Assembly (NCBI RefSeq): GCF_024398035.1
Contig: NZ_CP073748.1
Coordinates: 3,525,001-3,589,000, forward strand
Direction of reading: 5' to 3'
Origin: Kordiimonas sp. SCSIO 12603
GTDB taxonomy: Bacteria > Pseudomonadota > Alphaproteobacteria > Sphingomonadales > Kordiimonadaceae
DNA length: 64,000 nt
Notes under the pieces: generated by a model
Databases searched by the model: none
Told to the model about the DNA's origin: nothing
Seen by the model: the letters and a program-made list of their open reading frames with translations, nothing else
Shown: one piece after another, positions 18,411 through 27,857 of the stretch
Position numbering within the stretch: the first letter of the stretch is position 1
Layout: each line of letters begins with the position of its first letter
Translations under genes and position numbers: made by a program

Positions 18411-19301
18411 ATGTCAGAAAATATTCGAATTGACCTTTTTCTTCGCTACAAATTTGACTACGAAGAAGGCGGAAGTCTACTTGATGCTTATGATGGCACA
18501 AAATCACTACACGGTATCGCTAAATCTATTAACCTCTTCACACATGCATTCCTTAAAAATGATATTTTAAGACAGGCTCCTCGCCTACAAGGCGCTAAGA
18601 TATTTGTAACACCGCAACGAGAAGGTTCGGTCCTTCAACAAATACAAGTTTTCATACAAGATCCAATTGTCATCGCTGCACTTGGTGGCTACTCAGCATT
18701 AAAAATACAACAAATAGAAAAATTATTCACAAACAGCCTTAAATGGGCCTTCAAAGCAGCTACAGGAACCAACACTCAAAATGACGAATTGGGAGAGATA
18801 TCTCCTAGCTTAGTTGGAACCGATTTAGAACCTCACTTTAACGACTTTCAACAACAAACCCTTCAAGATCTACCTGAGGTAATAGAACCAGCCTTAATTG
18901 AGTTTCACAGGCCACTCCTTAAGAGTAATGGAACAATCACTTTGGAAGATAATCAGAATATAGCGCTCGCACATTTTGATTATTCTACACTACAGTATTT
19001 ACAGAATACCACTCTCCAAGAAAATAGGGAAACCATCGTTGGTAATGTCACTAGATTAAACGGAATCAATGGCAATGGTCGACTATTTGATCAAAACTTA
19101 AATCGAACCGTAAGTTTTGAACTAGCCTCTAAAGAAATTTTCGATAAAGTCGGTAAAACTCTATCTTGGTCAATTGATAAGTTTATTCGGAAAGAACCTT
19201 GCGAACTCAAATTTACAATTTTGAGAGCAATAAGCGAAAATGAACGAACAAAGAAGTATTTTGTTTACGATGTAAGCTTCTCCGACGGAACAAAATTATA
19301 A
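18411..19301 (+). CDS. AT-rich orphan gene, no recognised family
   Basis: A 296-residue soluble protein with no family I can name. One modest hydrophobic stretch lies near 83-97 (QDPIVIAALGGYSALK); the rest is polar, mixed alpha/beta by composition. The base composition is clearly more AT-rich than the flanking genes and codons such as AAA, TTA and AAT dominate, which suggests horizontal acquisition. There is no Shine-Dalgarno before the ATG. Its stop directly abuts the mutL stop (tail to tail, no gap). It may be a partner of the patatin gene just upstream, but only adjacency supports this. Confidence 0.7.
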   Translation: MSENIRIDLFLRYKFDYEEGGSLLDAYDGTKSLHGIAKSINLFTHAFLKNDILRQAPRLQGAKIFVTPQREGSVLQQIQVFIQDPIVIAALGGYSALKIQQIEKLFTNSLKWAFKAATGTNTQNDELGEISPSLVGTDLEPHFNDFQQQTLQDLPEVIEPALIEFHRPLLKSNGTITLEDNQNIALAHFDYSTLQYLQNTTLQENRETIVGNVTRLNGINGNGRLFDQNLNRTVSFELASKEIFDKVGKTLSWSIDKFIRKEPCELKFTILRAISENERTKKYFVYDVSFSDGTKL

Positions 19302-21233
19302 CTAACGACGGCCAAATAATTTTTCGATATCGTTAAGCGCAAGTTCCACATAGGTAGGCCTACCGTGATTACATTGGCCTGAATGAGGAGTGGCTTCCAT
19401 TTCCCTAAGCAGCGCGTTCATTTCATCAACGGTAAGCCTACGGCCAGAGCGCACACTGCCGTGACACGCCATTGTACCTGCCACTTCTTCAAGTTTTTCT
19501 TTCAAGGACAATGCTTCATCAAGTTCGGTTATTTCATCAGCCAGATCACGCACGAGGCCTTTGGCATCTAGCTTACCGAGCATGGCCGGTACTTCACGCA
19601 CCACAACAGCCCCTTCGCCAAATGGCTCAATAACAAGACCAAGAGCTTCCAGTTCCTCTGCGCGCTTAAGCAAACGTTCAGCAGGCGCATCTTCAAGTTC
19701 CACCACCTCTGGCAACAGTAGTGATTGACGCGCAACACCTGTTTCAGCCATCTGCTTTTTCATACGTTCATAAACAAGCCGTTCATGGGCTGCATGCTGA
19801 TCAACGATCACGATCCCATTTGCTGTTTGGCTCACGATATATGTGGCATGTACTTGCCCCCGTGCTGTGCCGAGTGGAAAATTCTCTGGCTCTGGCTGCG
19901 CTTGTGGCACTGGTGGTGTTTCAGCGGAATATGGCGTCTGCATACTCTCCGCAACCGAGGTATATGATGCATCTTCAACAGGGCGCGCACTTGGCGCAGA
20001 AATATCCCCTTGCGGGTCAAAACCAAGCTGGGTTTCCCGAGCTTCCACAGGCTGATAAAGCTGGTCTGCTACCTGCTGAAAGCCTGACGGTAACGTTGGA
20101 CGTTCTACTTGCCGGGTCCACGGCATCGCAGTTCCTGCCCCTTCTGCTTTAATTGCCCCAAGGGCAGCGCCAGCCACCGTTGTGGATGCTCGGTGCCCAG
20201 CCATGCTCAAACCATGCCTGAGAGCTGAAACAATAAGCCCACGCACCAAACCTGCTTCCTTGAAACGCACCTCCGCTTTCGCAGGATGTACATTCACATC
20301 AACAAATTCGGGCGGCACCTCAAGGAAAAGTGCAAGTACAGGATGTCTATCCCGCGCTAGATAATCTTGATAGGCACCACGTACCGCGCCCACAAGCAAG
20401 CGGTCTTTCACAGGCCTACCGTTCACAAACAGATACTGGTGCTGTGCGTTACCGCGGCTAAAAGTTGGTAAACCTGCGAAACCAGTAAGCCGCAGCCCTT
20501 CACGTTCCGCATCAATTTCAATGGCATTTTCCCGGAATTCTCGGCCAAGGATAGCGCCTAACCGCTCCAAACGCGGGTCCTCTGTCAGGCTTACCACGGG
20601 CGGTGCACGGAATGTAGTTCGGTCGCCATCACCGAAAGTAAAAGCAATATCAGGATGTGCCATAGCAAGGCGCTTGATCACATCCCCTGCCTGACCATAT
20701 TCCGTGCGAGCTGTTTTCATAAACTTAAGCCGGGCCGGTGTGGCATAGAACAAATCCCGCACTTCAATGCGTGTACCTTCCGTATGGCCCGCGGGTTCAG
20801 CTTCGTGCTTCACCCCACCTTCAACACGAATTGCCCATGCGTCTTCAGCTTCCTTCGCGCGCGAGGTAACACTAAGGCGCGCTACTGAACCAATAGAGGC
20901 CAAAGCTTCACCCCGGAAACCGAGCGAGGCGATATTCACCAAATCTTCGTCTCGTAGTTTCGAGGTGGCATGCCTCTCAACCGCAAGCGAAAGTTCTTCG
21001 GCATTCATACCACAACCATCATCCGACACCTGGATAAGGGCCTTGCCGCCATCCCGCATGATCACATCAATCCGCGTTGAACCAGCATCAATAGAATTTT
21101 CAACAAGTTCCTTCACTGCACTTGCAGGACGTTCTACCACCTCACCAGCAGCAATTCGGTTGATGGTTCGTTCAGAGAGAAGGCGGATAATTCCCGCTTC
21201 TTTCGGGAGGGTATGTCGGTTCTGGCTAGTCAT
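19302..21233 (-). CDS. mutL: DNA mismatch repair protein MutL
   Basis: A 643-residue protein. The N-terminal GHKL ATPase domain has the motifs [21 protein letters not shown] and [12 protein letters not shown]; the transducer domain follows to about 335, then a low-complexity linker (about 345-460) and a C-terminal dimerisation domain with [12 protein letters not shown] and a CHGSVRSG...QCNHGRP ending. MutL couples MutS mismatch recognition to strand incision and excision. Length and domain order are normal for alphaproteobacteria. It is head-to-head with the ArsR gene. Confidence 0.97.
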   Translation of the reverse strand: MTSQNRHTLPKEAGIIRLLSERTINRIAAGEVVERPASAVKELVENSIDAGSTRIDVIMRDGGKALIQVSDDGCGMNAEELSLAVERHATSKLRDEDLVNIASLGFRGEALASIGSVARLSVTSRAKEAEDAWAIRVEGGVKHEAEPAGHTEGTRIEVRDLFYATPARLKFMKTARTEYGQAGDVIKRLAMAHPDIAFTFGDGDRTTFRAPPVVSLTEDPRLERLGAILGREFRENAIEIDAEREGLRLTGFAGLPTFSRGNAQHQYLFVNGRPVKDRLLVGAVRGAYQDYLARDRHPVLALFLEVPPEFVDVNVHPAKAEVRFKEAGLVRGLIVSALRHGLSMAGHRASTTVAGAALGAIKAEGAGTAMPWTRQVERPTLPSGFQQVADQLYQPVEARETQLGFDPQGDISAPSARPVEDASYTSVAESMQTPYSAETPPVPQAQPEPENFPLGTARGQVHATYIVSQTANGIVIVDQHAAHERLVYERMKKQMAETGVARQSLLLPEVVELEDAPAERLLKRAEELEALGLVIEPFGEGAVVVREVPAMLGKLDAKGLVRDLADEITELDEALSLKEKLEEVAGTMACHGSVRSGRRLTVDEMNALLREMEATPHSGQCNHGRPTYVELALNDIEKLFGRR

Positions 21234-21303
21234 GGCGCGACCCTATCAGGCTTTGAAAAGGGATGAAAGAAAATGCCGTTTTTAGCTGTATATTTTTCAT
21301 AAT

Positions 21304-21358
21304 TTAACCAAATGGTTGACTATTTAGAAAATATCCATATACTTAACCATATGGTTAA
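21304..21358. promoter_or_regulatory. Two palindromic operators over the ArsR start region
   Basis: TTAACCAAATGGTTGA (21304-21319, near-perfect) and TTAACCATATGGTTAA (21343-21358, perfect) lie 39 bases apart. The second contains the proposed start codon of the ArsR-type gene at 21351, and the first contains an alternative in-frame ATG at 21312. Such placement would block both promoter and translation start, typical of autorepression by an ArsR-family dimer. Confidence 0.7.
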
Positions 21359-21707
21359 CGATAATACACAACGACTAGATGCTGTCTTCCATGCTCTTTC
21401 TGATCAAACCAGAAGAGGTATGCTTGTAAGTCTCAGCAAAGAAGATCAAACAGTTTCTGATCTGGCAGCGCCTTACGCTATGTCTCTTGCTGCTGCTTCG
21501 AAGCATATTAAAAAACTCGAGCAAGCAGGCCTTGTAACCCGCGAGGTTATCGGACGCACCCATATCTGCCGCTTAAACGCAAAAGCAATGGCTGAGGCGC
21601 AAGCATGGATCAAACAGTATGAATGTTTCTGGGCTGACAGATTAGATGATCTTGAAACAGAACTCCTGAAAGCAAAACGCAAACAGCTTGCAAAGGATGA
21701 GACATGA
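21351..21707 (+). CDS. ArsR-family helix-turn-helix repressor
   Basis: A 118-residue winged-helix protein of the ArsR type: FHALSDQTRRGMLVSL at the front, SLAAASKHIKKLEQAGLV as the recognition helix, and a helical tail. No metal-binding cysteine box is present, so it belongs to the non-metal branch that is commonly paired with SRPBCC/AHSA1 proteins. The start is at 21351 or 21312; neither has a ribosome site and each lies inside an operator palindrome. It overlaps the SRPBCC gene by 4 bases, so the two form an operon. Confidence 0.9.
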   Translation: MVNDNTQRLDAVFHALSDQTRRGMLVSLSKEDQTVSDLAAPYAMSLAAASKHIKKLEQAGLVTREVIGRTHICRLNAKAMAEAQAWIKQYECFWADRLDDLETELLKAKRKQLAKDET

Positions 21708-22237
21708 ATATTCATGGAAAATTATTGGACGAGCAAACAGTTCGGCTAGAACGCCTGTTACCCGGGCCGATCGAGCTTGTATGGGAGTACCTGACAGAAT
21801 CGGAAAAACGCGGCAAATGGTTAGCAACCGGCGAAACCGAACCAAGTGTTGGCGGCAAGGTAGAACTGCACTTCAATCACGACAACCTATCCCCTGAGCG
21901 AGATAGCGAGGCCCCTTCAACCGATTGTGGCGACGGCACAATTCACTACGGAACCGTAACAAAATATGAACCACCGTATAGACTAGCCTATACATGGGCC
22001 GAAAATACGGGCAGCACCTCAGAAGTAATGTTTGAGCTTGAGGCTATTGGTGACCAAGTGAAGTTAACCATCACACATGAACGACTACCAGATATGGAAA
22101 CTATTGTTGGCGTGTCTGCAGGTTGGGAAACCCATGTTGCTATAATGGCGGATTGCCTTGCTGGCATTACACCTAAACCATTCTGGGGCGTGTTCAACAA
22201 GATCAAAACAGCGTATGAAAACCTCTATGCCACCTAA
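21704..22237 (+). CDS. SRPBCC (AHSA1-like) domain protein
   Basis: A 177-residue protein with the START-like ligand-binding fold of the AHSA1/YndB type: LLPGPIELVWEYLTESEKRGKW at the front, the central GTVTKYEPPYRLAYTW strand pair and a C-terminal helix. Members bind hydrophobic ligands; the ligand here is unknown. Translational coupling to the ArsR regulator indicates that its level is set by that repressor. A bidirectional terminator follows immediately. Confidence 0.88.
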   Translation: MNIHGKLLDEQTVRLERLLPGPIELVWEYLTESEKRGKWLATGETEPSVGGKVELHFNHDNLSPERDSEAPSTDCGDGTIHYGTVTKYEPPYRLAYTWAENTGSTSEVMFELEAIGDQVKLTITHERLPDMETIVGVSAGWETHVAIMADCLAGITPKPFWGVFNKIKTAYENLYAT

Positions 22238-22241
22238 CAAA

Positions 22242-22265
22242 AAAGCCGGTTCAAAGACCGGCTTT
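22242..22265. terminator. Bidirectional terminator between SRPBCC gene and bamF
   Basis: A 9-pair stem, AAAGCCGGT / ACCGGCTTT, with A-rich and T-rich flanks lies between two convergent genes. Confidence 0.85.
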
Positions 22266-22286
22266 CTTTAAATGATTTATGTAAGT

Positions 22287-22727
22287 CTACCCGCCCGTTG
22301 AAACGCGGTTAACCTCAACATTATCAGGGCGGAAGGTACGTTCTTCAGCTTCAAGAAGATCAGCGAGAAGAAGCTTCTTTTTCACTACATCCTGCGTTAA
22401 AGGACCACCAACATTCGAACGAATATCCACATCAGCATACGGCAACTGGCTGAGCAGTTGATTTTCGCTTTGGCTCTTTGGAACCTGACGAGGGAATTTC
22501 TTCCCAGGGAACAACGCATCAAATGCAATACGGCCAGGGTTAATAGTTTGAGCGCGTGGCTCGCCCGGGCGTGGCGGTGTTAAAGTTGATTCCGGCGGAA
22601 CTGCGAGCGGCGCCCTGTCCACAACTTCAAACTCGTTCGGCACATAGGTTTTCTTACTGCCACCGCTACCACATGCAGCGAGACAAGCGGTTGCCAAAAC
22701 TAAAACTGATACAGACTTGAGCGTCAT
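22287..22727 (-). CDS. bamF: DUF3035 lipoprotein, BamF of the outer-membrane assembly machine
   Basis: A 146-residue lipoprotein: signal peptide with the lipobox LAAC (Cys about 19) followed by a proline-rich linker (VPPESTLTPPRPGEPRAQ) and a short conserved region. DUF3035 is the alphaproteobacterial BamF subunit of the beta-barrel assembly complex. The start is supported by GGGAG eight bases upstream. It is the last gene of the ileS-lspA-bamF operon, and its precursor would be processed by the LspA encoded just before it. Confidence 0.85.
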   Translation of the reverse strand: MTLKSVSVLVLATACLAACGSGGSKKTYVPNEFEVVDRAPLAVPPESTLTPPRPGEPRAQTINPGRIAFDALFPGKKFPRQVPKSQSENQLLSQLPYADVDIRSNVGGPLTQDVVKKKLLLADLLEAEERTFRPDNVEVNRVSTGG

Positions 22728-22756
22728 TCACCCTACTCCCTTGTGATCACGCTGGT

Positions 22757-23272
22757 TTAATTGTCAGCTTGATCGGCGTTTAAGGCATTTTTAGGGCCTT
22801 TCCTGCCTTCAAGCAAGCCATCAATTAAAAGAAGTATCACACCAATGGTTATGGCACTGTCCGCCACGTTAAAAACATAGAAATTATAGCTAAAAGCATG
22901 AAGGTGAATAAAATCCACCACAGCACCATGTAAGAATCGGTCAATGATATTGCCAATAGCCCCGCCAAGAATGATAGCAAGCCCCAAACCCTCAAGCTTT
23001 CGCTCCGTGGTTCGCAGCCAATTCAACAACCACATACTGATGCCTGCAGTTAGGATAACAATGCCCCATTTACCAAGGCTGTCACCGATAGGCAGGCCCA
23101 TAGAAATACCGTAGTTCCATACCATGGTGAAATTGAGGAATGGCAGCAGTTCAATGGAACCAACTTCCGGCAGTTTCAAGCCGTTCAATACCCACCATTT
23201 GCTGATTTGATCAGCGAGTAAAAGTATCCCGCTGATCAGCAAACCACGTTTAAAATATGGGCCAACCTTCAT
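22757..23272 (-). CDS. lspA: Lipoprotein signal peptidase (signal peptidase II)
   Basis: A 171-residue inner-membrane aspartyl peptidase with four transmembrane helices that cleaves prolipoproteins before the lipidated cysteine. The motifs GGAIGNIIDRFLHGAVVDFI and FNVADSAITIG carry the two catalytic Asp residues. The gene follows ileS by 5 bases, the usual bacterial ileS-lspA arrangement. A charged C-terminal tail ends the protein. Confidence 0.96.
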   Translation of the reverse strand: MKVGPYFKRGLLISGILLLADQISKWWVLNGLKLPEVGSIELLPFLNFTMVWNYGISMGLPIGDSLGKWGIVILTAGISMWLLNWLRTTERKLEGLGLAIILGGAIGNIIDRFLHGAVVDFIHLHAFSYNFYVFNVADSAITIGVILLLIDGLLEGRKGPKNALNADQADN

Positions 23273-23277
23273 ATCTG

Positions 23278-26085
23278 TTAGCCTGCGTCGTGCGCATCAA
23301 CCGCTGCATTACAGCGGTTACACAAGTCACCATTTTCAGTAACTTCTGGAGATACCACCCAACAGCGCTCACATTTCTCGCCATCTGCCACTGTAATAAC
23401 AGCAACATCTTCACTTCCTACCTTCAGTGTAGCAGCTGAGGTGATGAAAATCTCTGCAGCATCAAGGCCATCAAATGCTTTGAGTGTAGCTTCATCAGCT
23501 ACAGTCACTTCAGCATTTGCCTGCAAGCTTGAACCAATCGTCTTATCGCGGCGCAGAAGTTCAATCGCAGATGTTACTGTTGAGCGCACTTCGCGGATTT
23601 TTGCCCACTTGGCTGCAAGAGCATCATCTTTCCATTCCGAAGGTGTATCCAGCCAAAGCTGACGGTGTACGCTTGGTGCATCGGCACCATGGCGAGACAA
23701 CCAAACTTCTTCTGATGTGAAAGAAAGGATAGGCGCGAACCACAGTACAAGGCGGTTAAATACTTCATCAAGCACGGTGCGAGCTGCACGGCGGCGCGTA
23801 TCAGCCGTGTTATCACAGTAAAGCGCATCTTTCCGGATATCGAAATAGAATGTGGAAAGATCAACGATACAGAATTGATAAAGTTCACGGAAGATCGGGT
23901 TGAAATCATAGCTATTTGATTTCGAACGGATCAGCTCATCAAGTTCTGCAAGGCGGTGTAAAACCCAGCGCTCAAGCTCAGGCATCTCCGATGCTGGCAA
24001 GCGCTCTTCATCCGTGAAGCCATCCAGATTACCAAGTAGGTAGCGCATCGTGTTACGGATCTTACGGTAAGCATCAGCCTGGCCTTTGATGATCTCATCA
24101 CCGATACGTACGTCTTCCATATAGTCAACAGCAACCACCCACAGACGCAGAATATCAGCGCCATACTGCTGGATGATTGTTTGCGGCGCTACGGTGTTGC
24201 CGAGCGATTTGGACATCTTGCGACCTTCACCATCCATGGTGAAACCGTGTGTAAGAACACCTTTATACGGAGCCACGCCACGTGTCCCACAGCTTTCCAA
24301 GAGGCTTGACTGGAACCAGCCACGGTGCTGATCAGAACCTTCGAGATACAAATCAGCAGGCGACTGAAGATCAGGACGCATTTCGCTTACAAACGCGTGT
24401 GTACAGCCACTATCAAACCAAACGTCAAGAATATCGTGTACTTGCTCGTAATCATCAGCGCTATATTTATCGCCAAGGAAATCCTGTGCAGGAACAGCAA
24501 CCCATGCATCAGCGCCGCCATCTTTAACCGCAGCCACAATACGGGCATTCACTTCAGCATCCTGAAGAATTTCGCCTGTTTCTTTATGTACGAATACAGT
24601 GATTGGTACACCCCAAGCACGCTGACGAGAAATTACCCAATCAGGGCGATCTTTTACCATCGCTTCAATACGGTTCTGGCTTACTGCAGGGTACCAGTTT
24701 ACTTCTCCGCGAATTGCCCGTAGCGCGTTTTCACGCAGGCCAGTTTTCTCCATAGAGATAAACCACTGTGGCGTATTACGGAAAATAAGCGGTGCTTTGG
24801 AGCGCCAGCTGTGAGGATAACTATGTGAAAGCGTGCCTTTAGCAATAAGACCATCAACAGCTGTTAGAAGCTCACAAACCTCATCAGCTACTTTATAAAC
24901 GTGGCGGCCAGCAACAAGCGCTACATTATCATAATAGCAACCAGCTTCATTCACTGTGTACGGTACAGGAATACCAAATTGAACGTGTGCTACCTGATAG
25001 TCATCGTCACCGTGGCCTGGAGCCGTATGTACGAAACCGGTACCCGCTTCAGTGGTTACATGGTCACCCGGTAGCATTGGCACATCAAAATCATAGAAGC
25101 CATCCGCATCTGCGTGACCGTTCCATGGGTGCATCAACACGGAACCTTCAAACGCAGAACCCTTTACATGGGCAATCTGTAGATAATTGCTAATACCTGC
25201 ACGGCTAACAAAATCCACCGCCAGTGCTTCAGCAACTACAAAACGGTCACCTTCTTTGGCAAGGGCGCCTTCTGCTGTCTCAGTTACTTCAAGCACAACA
25301 TAATCAACAGCAGGGCCAAAACAAACCGCACGGTTTGCAGGGATGGTCCACGGTGTTGTTGTCCAGATAACAACGCGAGCACCATCAAGTTCTTTCGCAG
25401 ATGTTTCCTTTACACGGAACGCTACATCAATCTGTGTGGATGTGTGATCATGATATTCCACTTCAGCTTCAGCGAGTGCCGTTTTCTCAACCGGAGACCA
25501 CATCACAGGCTTGGAACCTCGATACAACGCACCGGATGTTGAGAACTTCAAAAGTTCTTCAACGATCTGCGCTTCCGCATCGAAATCCATAGTCAGGTAA
25601 GGTTTGTTCCAGTCACCGAAGATACCAAGGCGCTTGAACTCTTCTTTTTGAACACCGATCCACTGATCTGCAAACTCGCGGCACTCGCGGCGAAATTCAA
25701 CAGGATCAACCTCATCCTTGTTTTTCTTCTTCTTGCGGTATTTTTCTTCGATCTTCCATTCGATCGGCAAACCGTGACAATCCCAGCCTGGAACATACGG
25801 TGCATCTTTACCCTGCATCTGTTGTGATTTGGTAATCACATCCTTCAGGACCTTATTCATTGCGTGGCCAATATGGATGTTCCCATTTGCGTACGGAGGG
25901 CCATCATGCAGTACGAACTTTTCCTTGCCCGCAGCATCTTCGCGCAGTTGTTTATAAATGCCTTCTTTTTCCCACTTAGCAAGGAATTCAGGCTCACGCT
26001 TGGGGAGCCCCGCTCGCATTGGGAAATCTGTTTTAGGCAAAAAGACTGTATCGCGGTAATCGCGTTTTGTTTCTTCAGCAGACAT
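23278..26085 (-). CDS. ileS: Isoleucyl-tRNA synthetase
   Basis: A 935-residue class I synthetase. The HIGH motif is in PYANGNIHIGHAMNK near 66-76 and the KMSKS motif in GRKMSKSLGN near 620; the C-terminus holds the zinc ribbon CERCWVV...CNRC, which marks the bacterial (mupirocin-sensitive type) enzyme. It charges tRNA-Ile and edits Val. First gene of the ileS-lspA-bamF operon. About 225 bases of untranslated DNA with two hairpins precede it. Confidence 0.97.
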   Translation of the reverse strand: MSAEETKRDYRDTVFLPKTDFPMRAGLPKREPEFLAKWEKEGIYKQLREDAAGKEKFVLHDGPPYANGNIHIGHAMNKVLKDVITKSQQMQGKDAPYVPGWDCHGLPIEWKIEEKYRKKKKNKDEVDPVEFRRECREFADQWIGVQKEEFKRLGIFGDWNKPYLTMDFDAEAQIVEELLKFSTSGALYRGSKPVMWSPVEKTALAEAEVEYHDHTSTQIDVAFRVKETSAKELDGARVVIWTTTPWTIPANRAVCFGPAVDYVVLEVTETAEGALAKEGDRFVVAEALAVDFVSRAGISNYLQIAHVKGSAFEGSVLMHPWNGHADADGFYDFDVPMLPGDHVTTEAGTGFVHTAPGHGDDDYQVAHVQFGIPVPYTVNEAGCYYDNVALVAGRHVYKVADEVCELLTAVDGLIAKGTLSHSYPHSWRSKAPLIFRNTPQWFISMEKTGLRENALRAIRGEVNWYPAVSQNRIEAMVKDRPDWVISRQRAWGVPITVFVHKETGEILQDAEVNARIVAAVKDGGADAWVAVPAQDFLGDKYSADDYEQVHDILDVWFDSGCTHAFVSEMRPDLQSPADLYLEGSDQHRGWFQSSLLESCGTRGVAPYKGVLTHGFTMDGEGRKMSKSLGNTVAPQTIIQQYGADILRLWVVAVDYMEDVRIGDEIIKGQADAYRKIRNTMRYLLGNLDGFTDEERLPASEMPELERWVLHRLAELDELIRSKSNSYDFNPIFRELYQFCIVDLSTFYFDIRKDALYCDNTADTRRRAARTVLDEVFNRLVLWFAPILSFTSEEVWLSRHGADAPSVHRQLWLDTPSEWKDDALAAKWAKIREVRSTVTSAIELLRRDKTIGSSLQANAEVTVADEATLKAFDGLDAAEIFITSAATLKVGSEDVAVITVADGEKCERCWVVSPEVTENGDLCNRCNAAVDAHDAG

Positions 26086-26165
26086 AATTCTCGTTCCGCT
26101 CTCTTATTCTTTCGGCGCATAGCCGAATATAACTATATTCTTGGTGAAAGTGACAAACTAGAAAC

Positions 26166-26223
26166 CCCGGTCGCTACGTAAGCGCCGGGCCAGTAATTCG
26201 AATAATGCTGGCAGTTATCTGCC
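26166..26223 (-). promoter_or_regulatory. Two hairpins in the gap between the receiver gene and ileS
   Basis: Stem CCCGG-CGCT / AGCG-CCGGG with one bulge (26166-26189) and stem TGGCAG / CTGCCA with a 4-base loop (26208-26223). They could end the receiver-gene transcript or form part of the ileS leader. Neither is followed by a clear T-tract. The rest of the 226-base gap 26086-26311 shows no gene and no tRNA. Confidence 0.4.
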
Positions 26224-26311
26224 ACTCATATGAACATAGATTCGTCATGGGGCGAGTTTTAACAGTGGTCACCCCTGCTGTCGAGCATTGAATCTGCTAG
26301 AAAGCGCTATT

Positions 26312-26869
26312 TTACTCGCCTTTGAAATAGATTTGCTGCTTTTCCACTGCCATAGCCCCTTCCTGCCGAATGCGACGTTCAAGGCCACCATATGCCTTCT
26401 TGGACTGCCTTCTGTCTGGCCCACTATATCCAGTTATCTGAATAAATGGCTTTGGATGCAGCATGATATCAGCAAGACTTTTAAGCAAAGTTGAAGTTGT
26501 AAAAGGAAGAATAATCATCTTATTCACGCCAGCATCTCGCGCAGCGATTACATCATGCCTGCTAGGGTTTTTCATACACATAATAATTGGTGCTATAGAA
26601 GTTGGACTGGCAAGCATACGCACAAAACGCACAAAATCCACCCCGCCAAGATCGGAAAAGCTATCTTCTACCAACAGGAAATTAAAATGCGTTTGCCCAA
26701 AACGTTCAAGCGCATCTCCTTTGCTTTCAGCAATTTGGATAATATCTGCTTTTTGTTCTTTAAAAATTGCACGCGCACCTTCTGCCGCCTGACCATTTTC
26801 CATAGCGATCAAAACGCGCAAATCATTTTTGCTTCCTAGTACCAAGTCACTCGCCCCACGAATACTCAA
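26312..26869 (-). CDS. CheY-like receiver protein with degenerate active site and GPDRR tail
   Basis: A 185-residue protein with a receiver fold (about 17-128) and a basic C-terminal extension. The phosphoacceptor Asp is plausibly in FLLVEDSF, but the invariant lysine near the last strand is replaced: the usual KPF reads ILPF. The tail has the sequence GYSGPDRRQ, a motif seen after receiver domains in many alphaproteobacteria. It may act as a phosphorylation-independent scaffold; that is inference. The start (TTG 26869) is uncertain because no ribosome site is visible; it may begin closer to the LRVLIAMENG stretch. Confidence 0.75.
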   Translation of the reverse strand: MSIRGASDLVLGSKNDLRVLIAMENGQAAEGARAIFKEQKADIIQIAESKGDALERFGQTHFNFLLVEDSFSDLGGVDFVRFVRMLASPTSIAPIIMCMKNPSRHDVIAARDAGVNKMIILPFTTSTLLKSLADIMLHPKPFIQITGYSGPDRRQSKKAYGGLERRIRQEGAMAVEKQQIYFKGE

Positions 26870-26970
26870 TTAAGATAAAAAGTATAATCTGCTTACTCTT
26901 AATAAAGTAACAATCACAACATGCAATTTTAAGTACTGATTCATGCTATTTATTTTTCACCGTGCACAAA

Positions 26971-27003
26971 AAAATGCCGGCTTCACAAAGAGCCGACATT
27001 TTT
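26971..27003 (-). terminator. Intrinsic terminator after the TerC gene
   Basis: A 12-position stem, AAAATGTCGGCT / AGCCGGCATTTT on the minus strand with one mismatch, runs into a T-tract. It lies 36 bases past the TerC stop. Confidence 0.85.
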
Positions 27004-27039
27004 AACTTATTCAGTATTCCGCTACGGAAAATTTGATTA

Positions 27040-27780
27040 TTACTCAGATTGAGCTTTTTGTTGCTCACGTTTTTTAAGTTTGCGTTTTCGCGACATTAAG
27101 TTGAGTACTTCCACACCTAATGAGAATGCCATAGCAAAATAAATATAACCTTTCGGCACATGCACTCCGAGACCTTCGGCTACAAGGAATACACCAATCA
27201 AAAGAATGAAGGATAGTGCAAGGATTTTAAGTGTTGGGAACCGCTCAATAAAGCTGGCAATGAATCCTGATGAAAAGATCATTACAATCATTGCAACAGT
27301 CATCGCTGCAACAATAACTGGAATACTATCGGTCAGCCCCACAGCCGTCATCACAGAATCAAAAGAGAAAATAATATCGATGAAAACAACCTGCGAGATA
27401 ACCGCCAACATACCACCAGTGTATGTTTTACAGTCTTCGATTTTATCGCCCGTAATTTCATCATGGACACTATCTGTAGCTTTGTAGATCAGGAAACCAC
27501 CCCCAACGAGCATCAATATATCTTTCCCTGAGAAAGAATGCCCAAACAGATCTAGAAGTGGTTCTTTAAGACCTATGATCCACGCCACCCCCATTAGCAG
27601 ACCAATGCGCATAACAAGCGCAAGGGTTAGACCAATAACACGAGCTTTTTCTCGCTGACCATCAGGCAGATGACCAACAAGCAAGGCTACAAAAACCACG
27701 TTATCAATCCCGAGAATAATCTCAAGAGATGCCAAGGTCAGGAAGCTAACCCACAGATGATAATCAAGTAACAGTTCCAA
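27040..27780 (-). CDS. TerC-family integral membrane protein
   Basis: About 246 residues with seven or so transmembrane helices. The TerC signature is clear: LEIILGIDNVVFVALL near the start and VFIDIIFSFDSVMTAVGL in the middle, each with the conserved acidic membrane residues. The family is linked to tellurite resistance and, more generally, to metal (Mn) export for exoenzyme metallation. I place the start at TTG 27780 because GGAGG lies five bases before it; the longer TTG start at 27792 overlaps that ribosome site. A basic C-terminal tail ends the protein. Confidence 0.88.
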   Translation of the reverse strand: MELLLDYHLWVSFLTLASLEIILGIDNVVFVALLVGHLPDGQREKARVIGLTLALVMRIGLLMGVAWIIGLKEPLLDLFGHSFSGKDILMLVGGGFLIYKATDSVHDEITGDKIEDCKTYTGGMLAVISQVVFIDIIFSFDSVMTAVGLTDSIPVIVAAMTVAMIVMIFSSGFIASFIERFPTLKILALSFILLIGVFLVAEGLGVHVPKGYIYFAMAFSLGVEVLNLMSRKRKLKKREQQKAQSE

Positions 27781-27857
27781 GGGAGCCTCCAAGTTAAAAT
27801 ATCAACACGTCTTAGTTAATGATCAAATGTGTTTATAATATTTGAACAGGAATACAA

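Noticed and set aside
26190-26210. tRNA-like TTCGAAT motif upstream of ileS
   Set aside because: No cloverleaf arms or acceptor stem surround it; it is a chance T-loop-like word.
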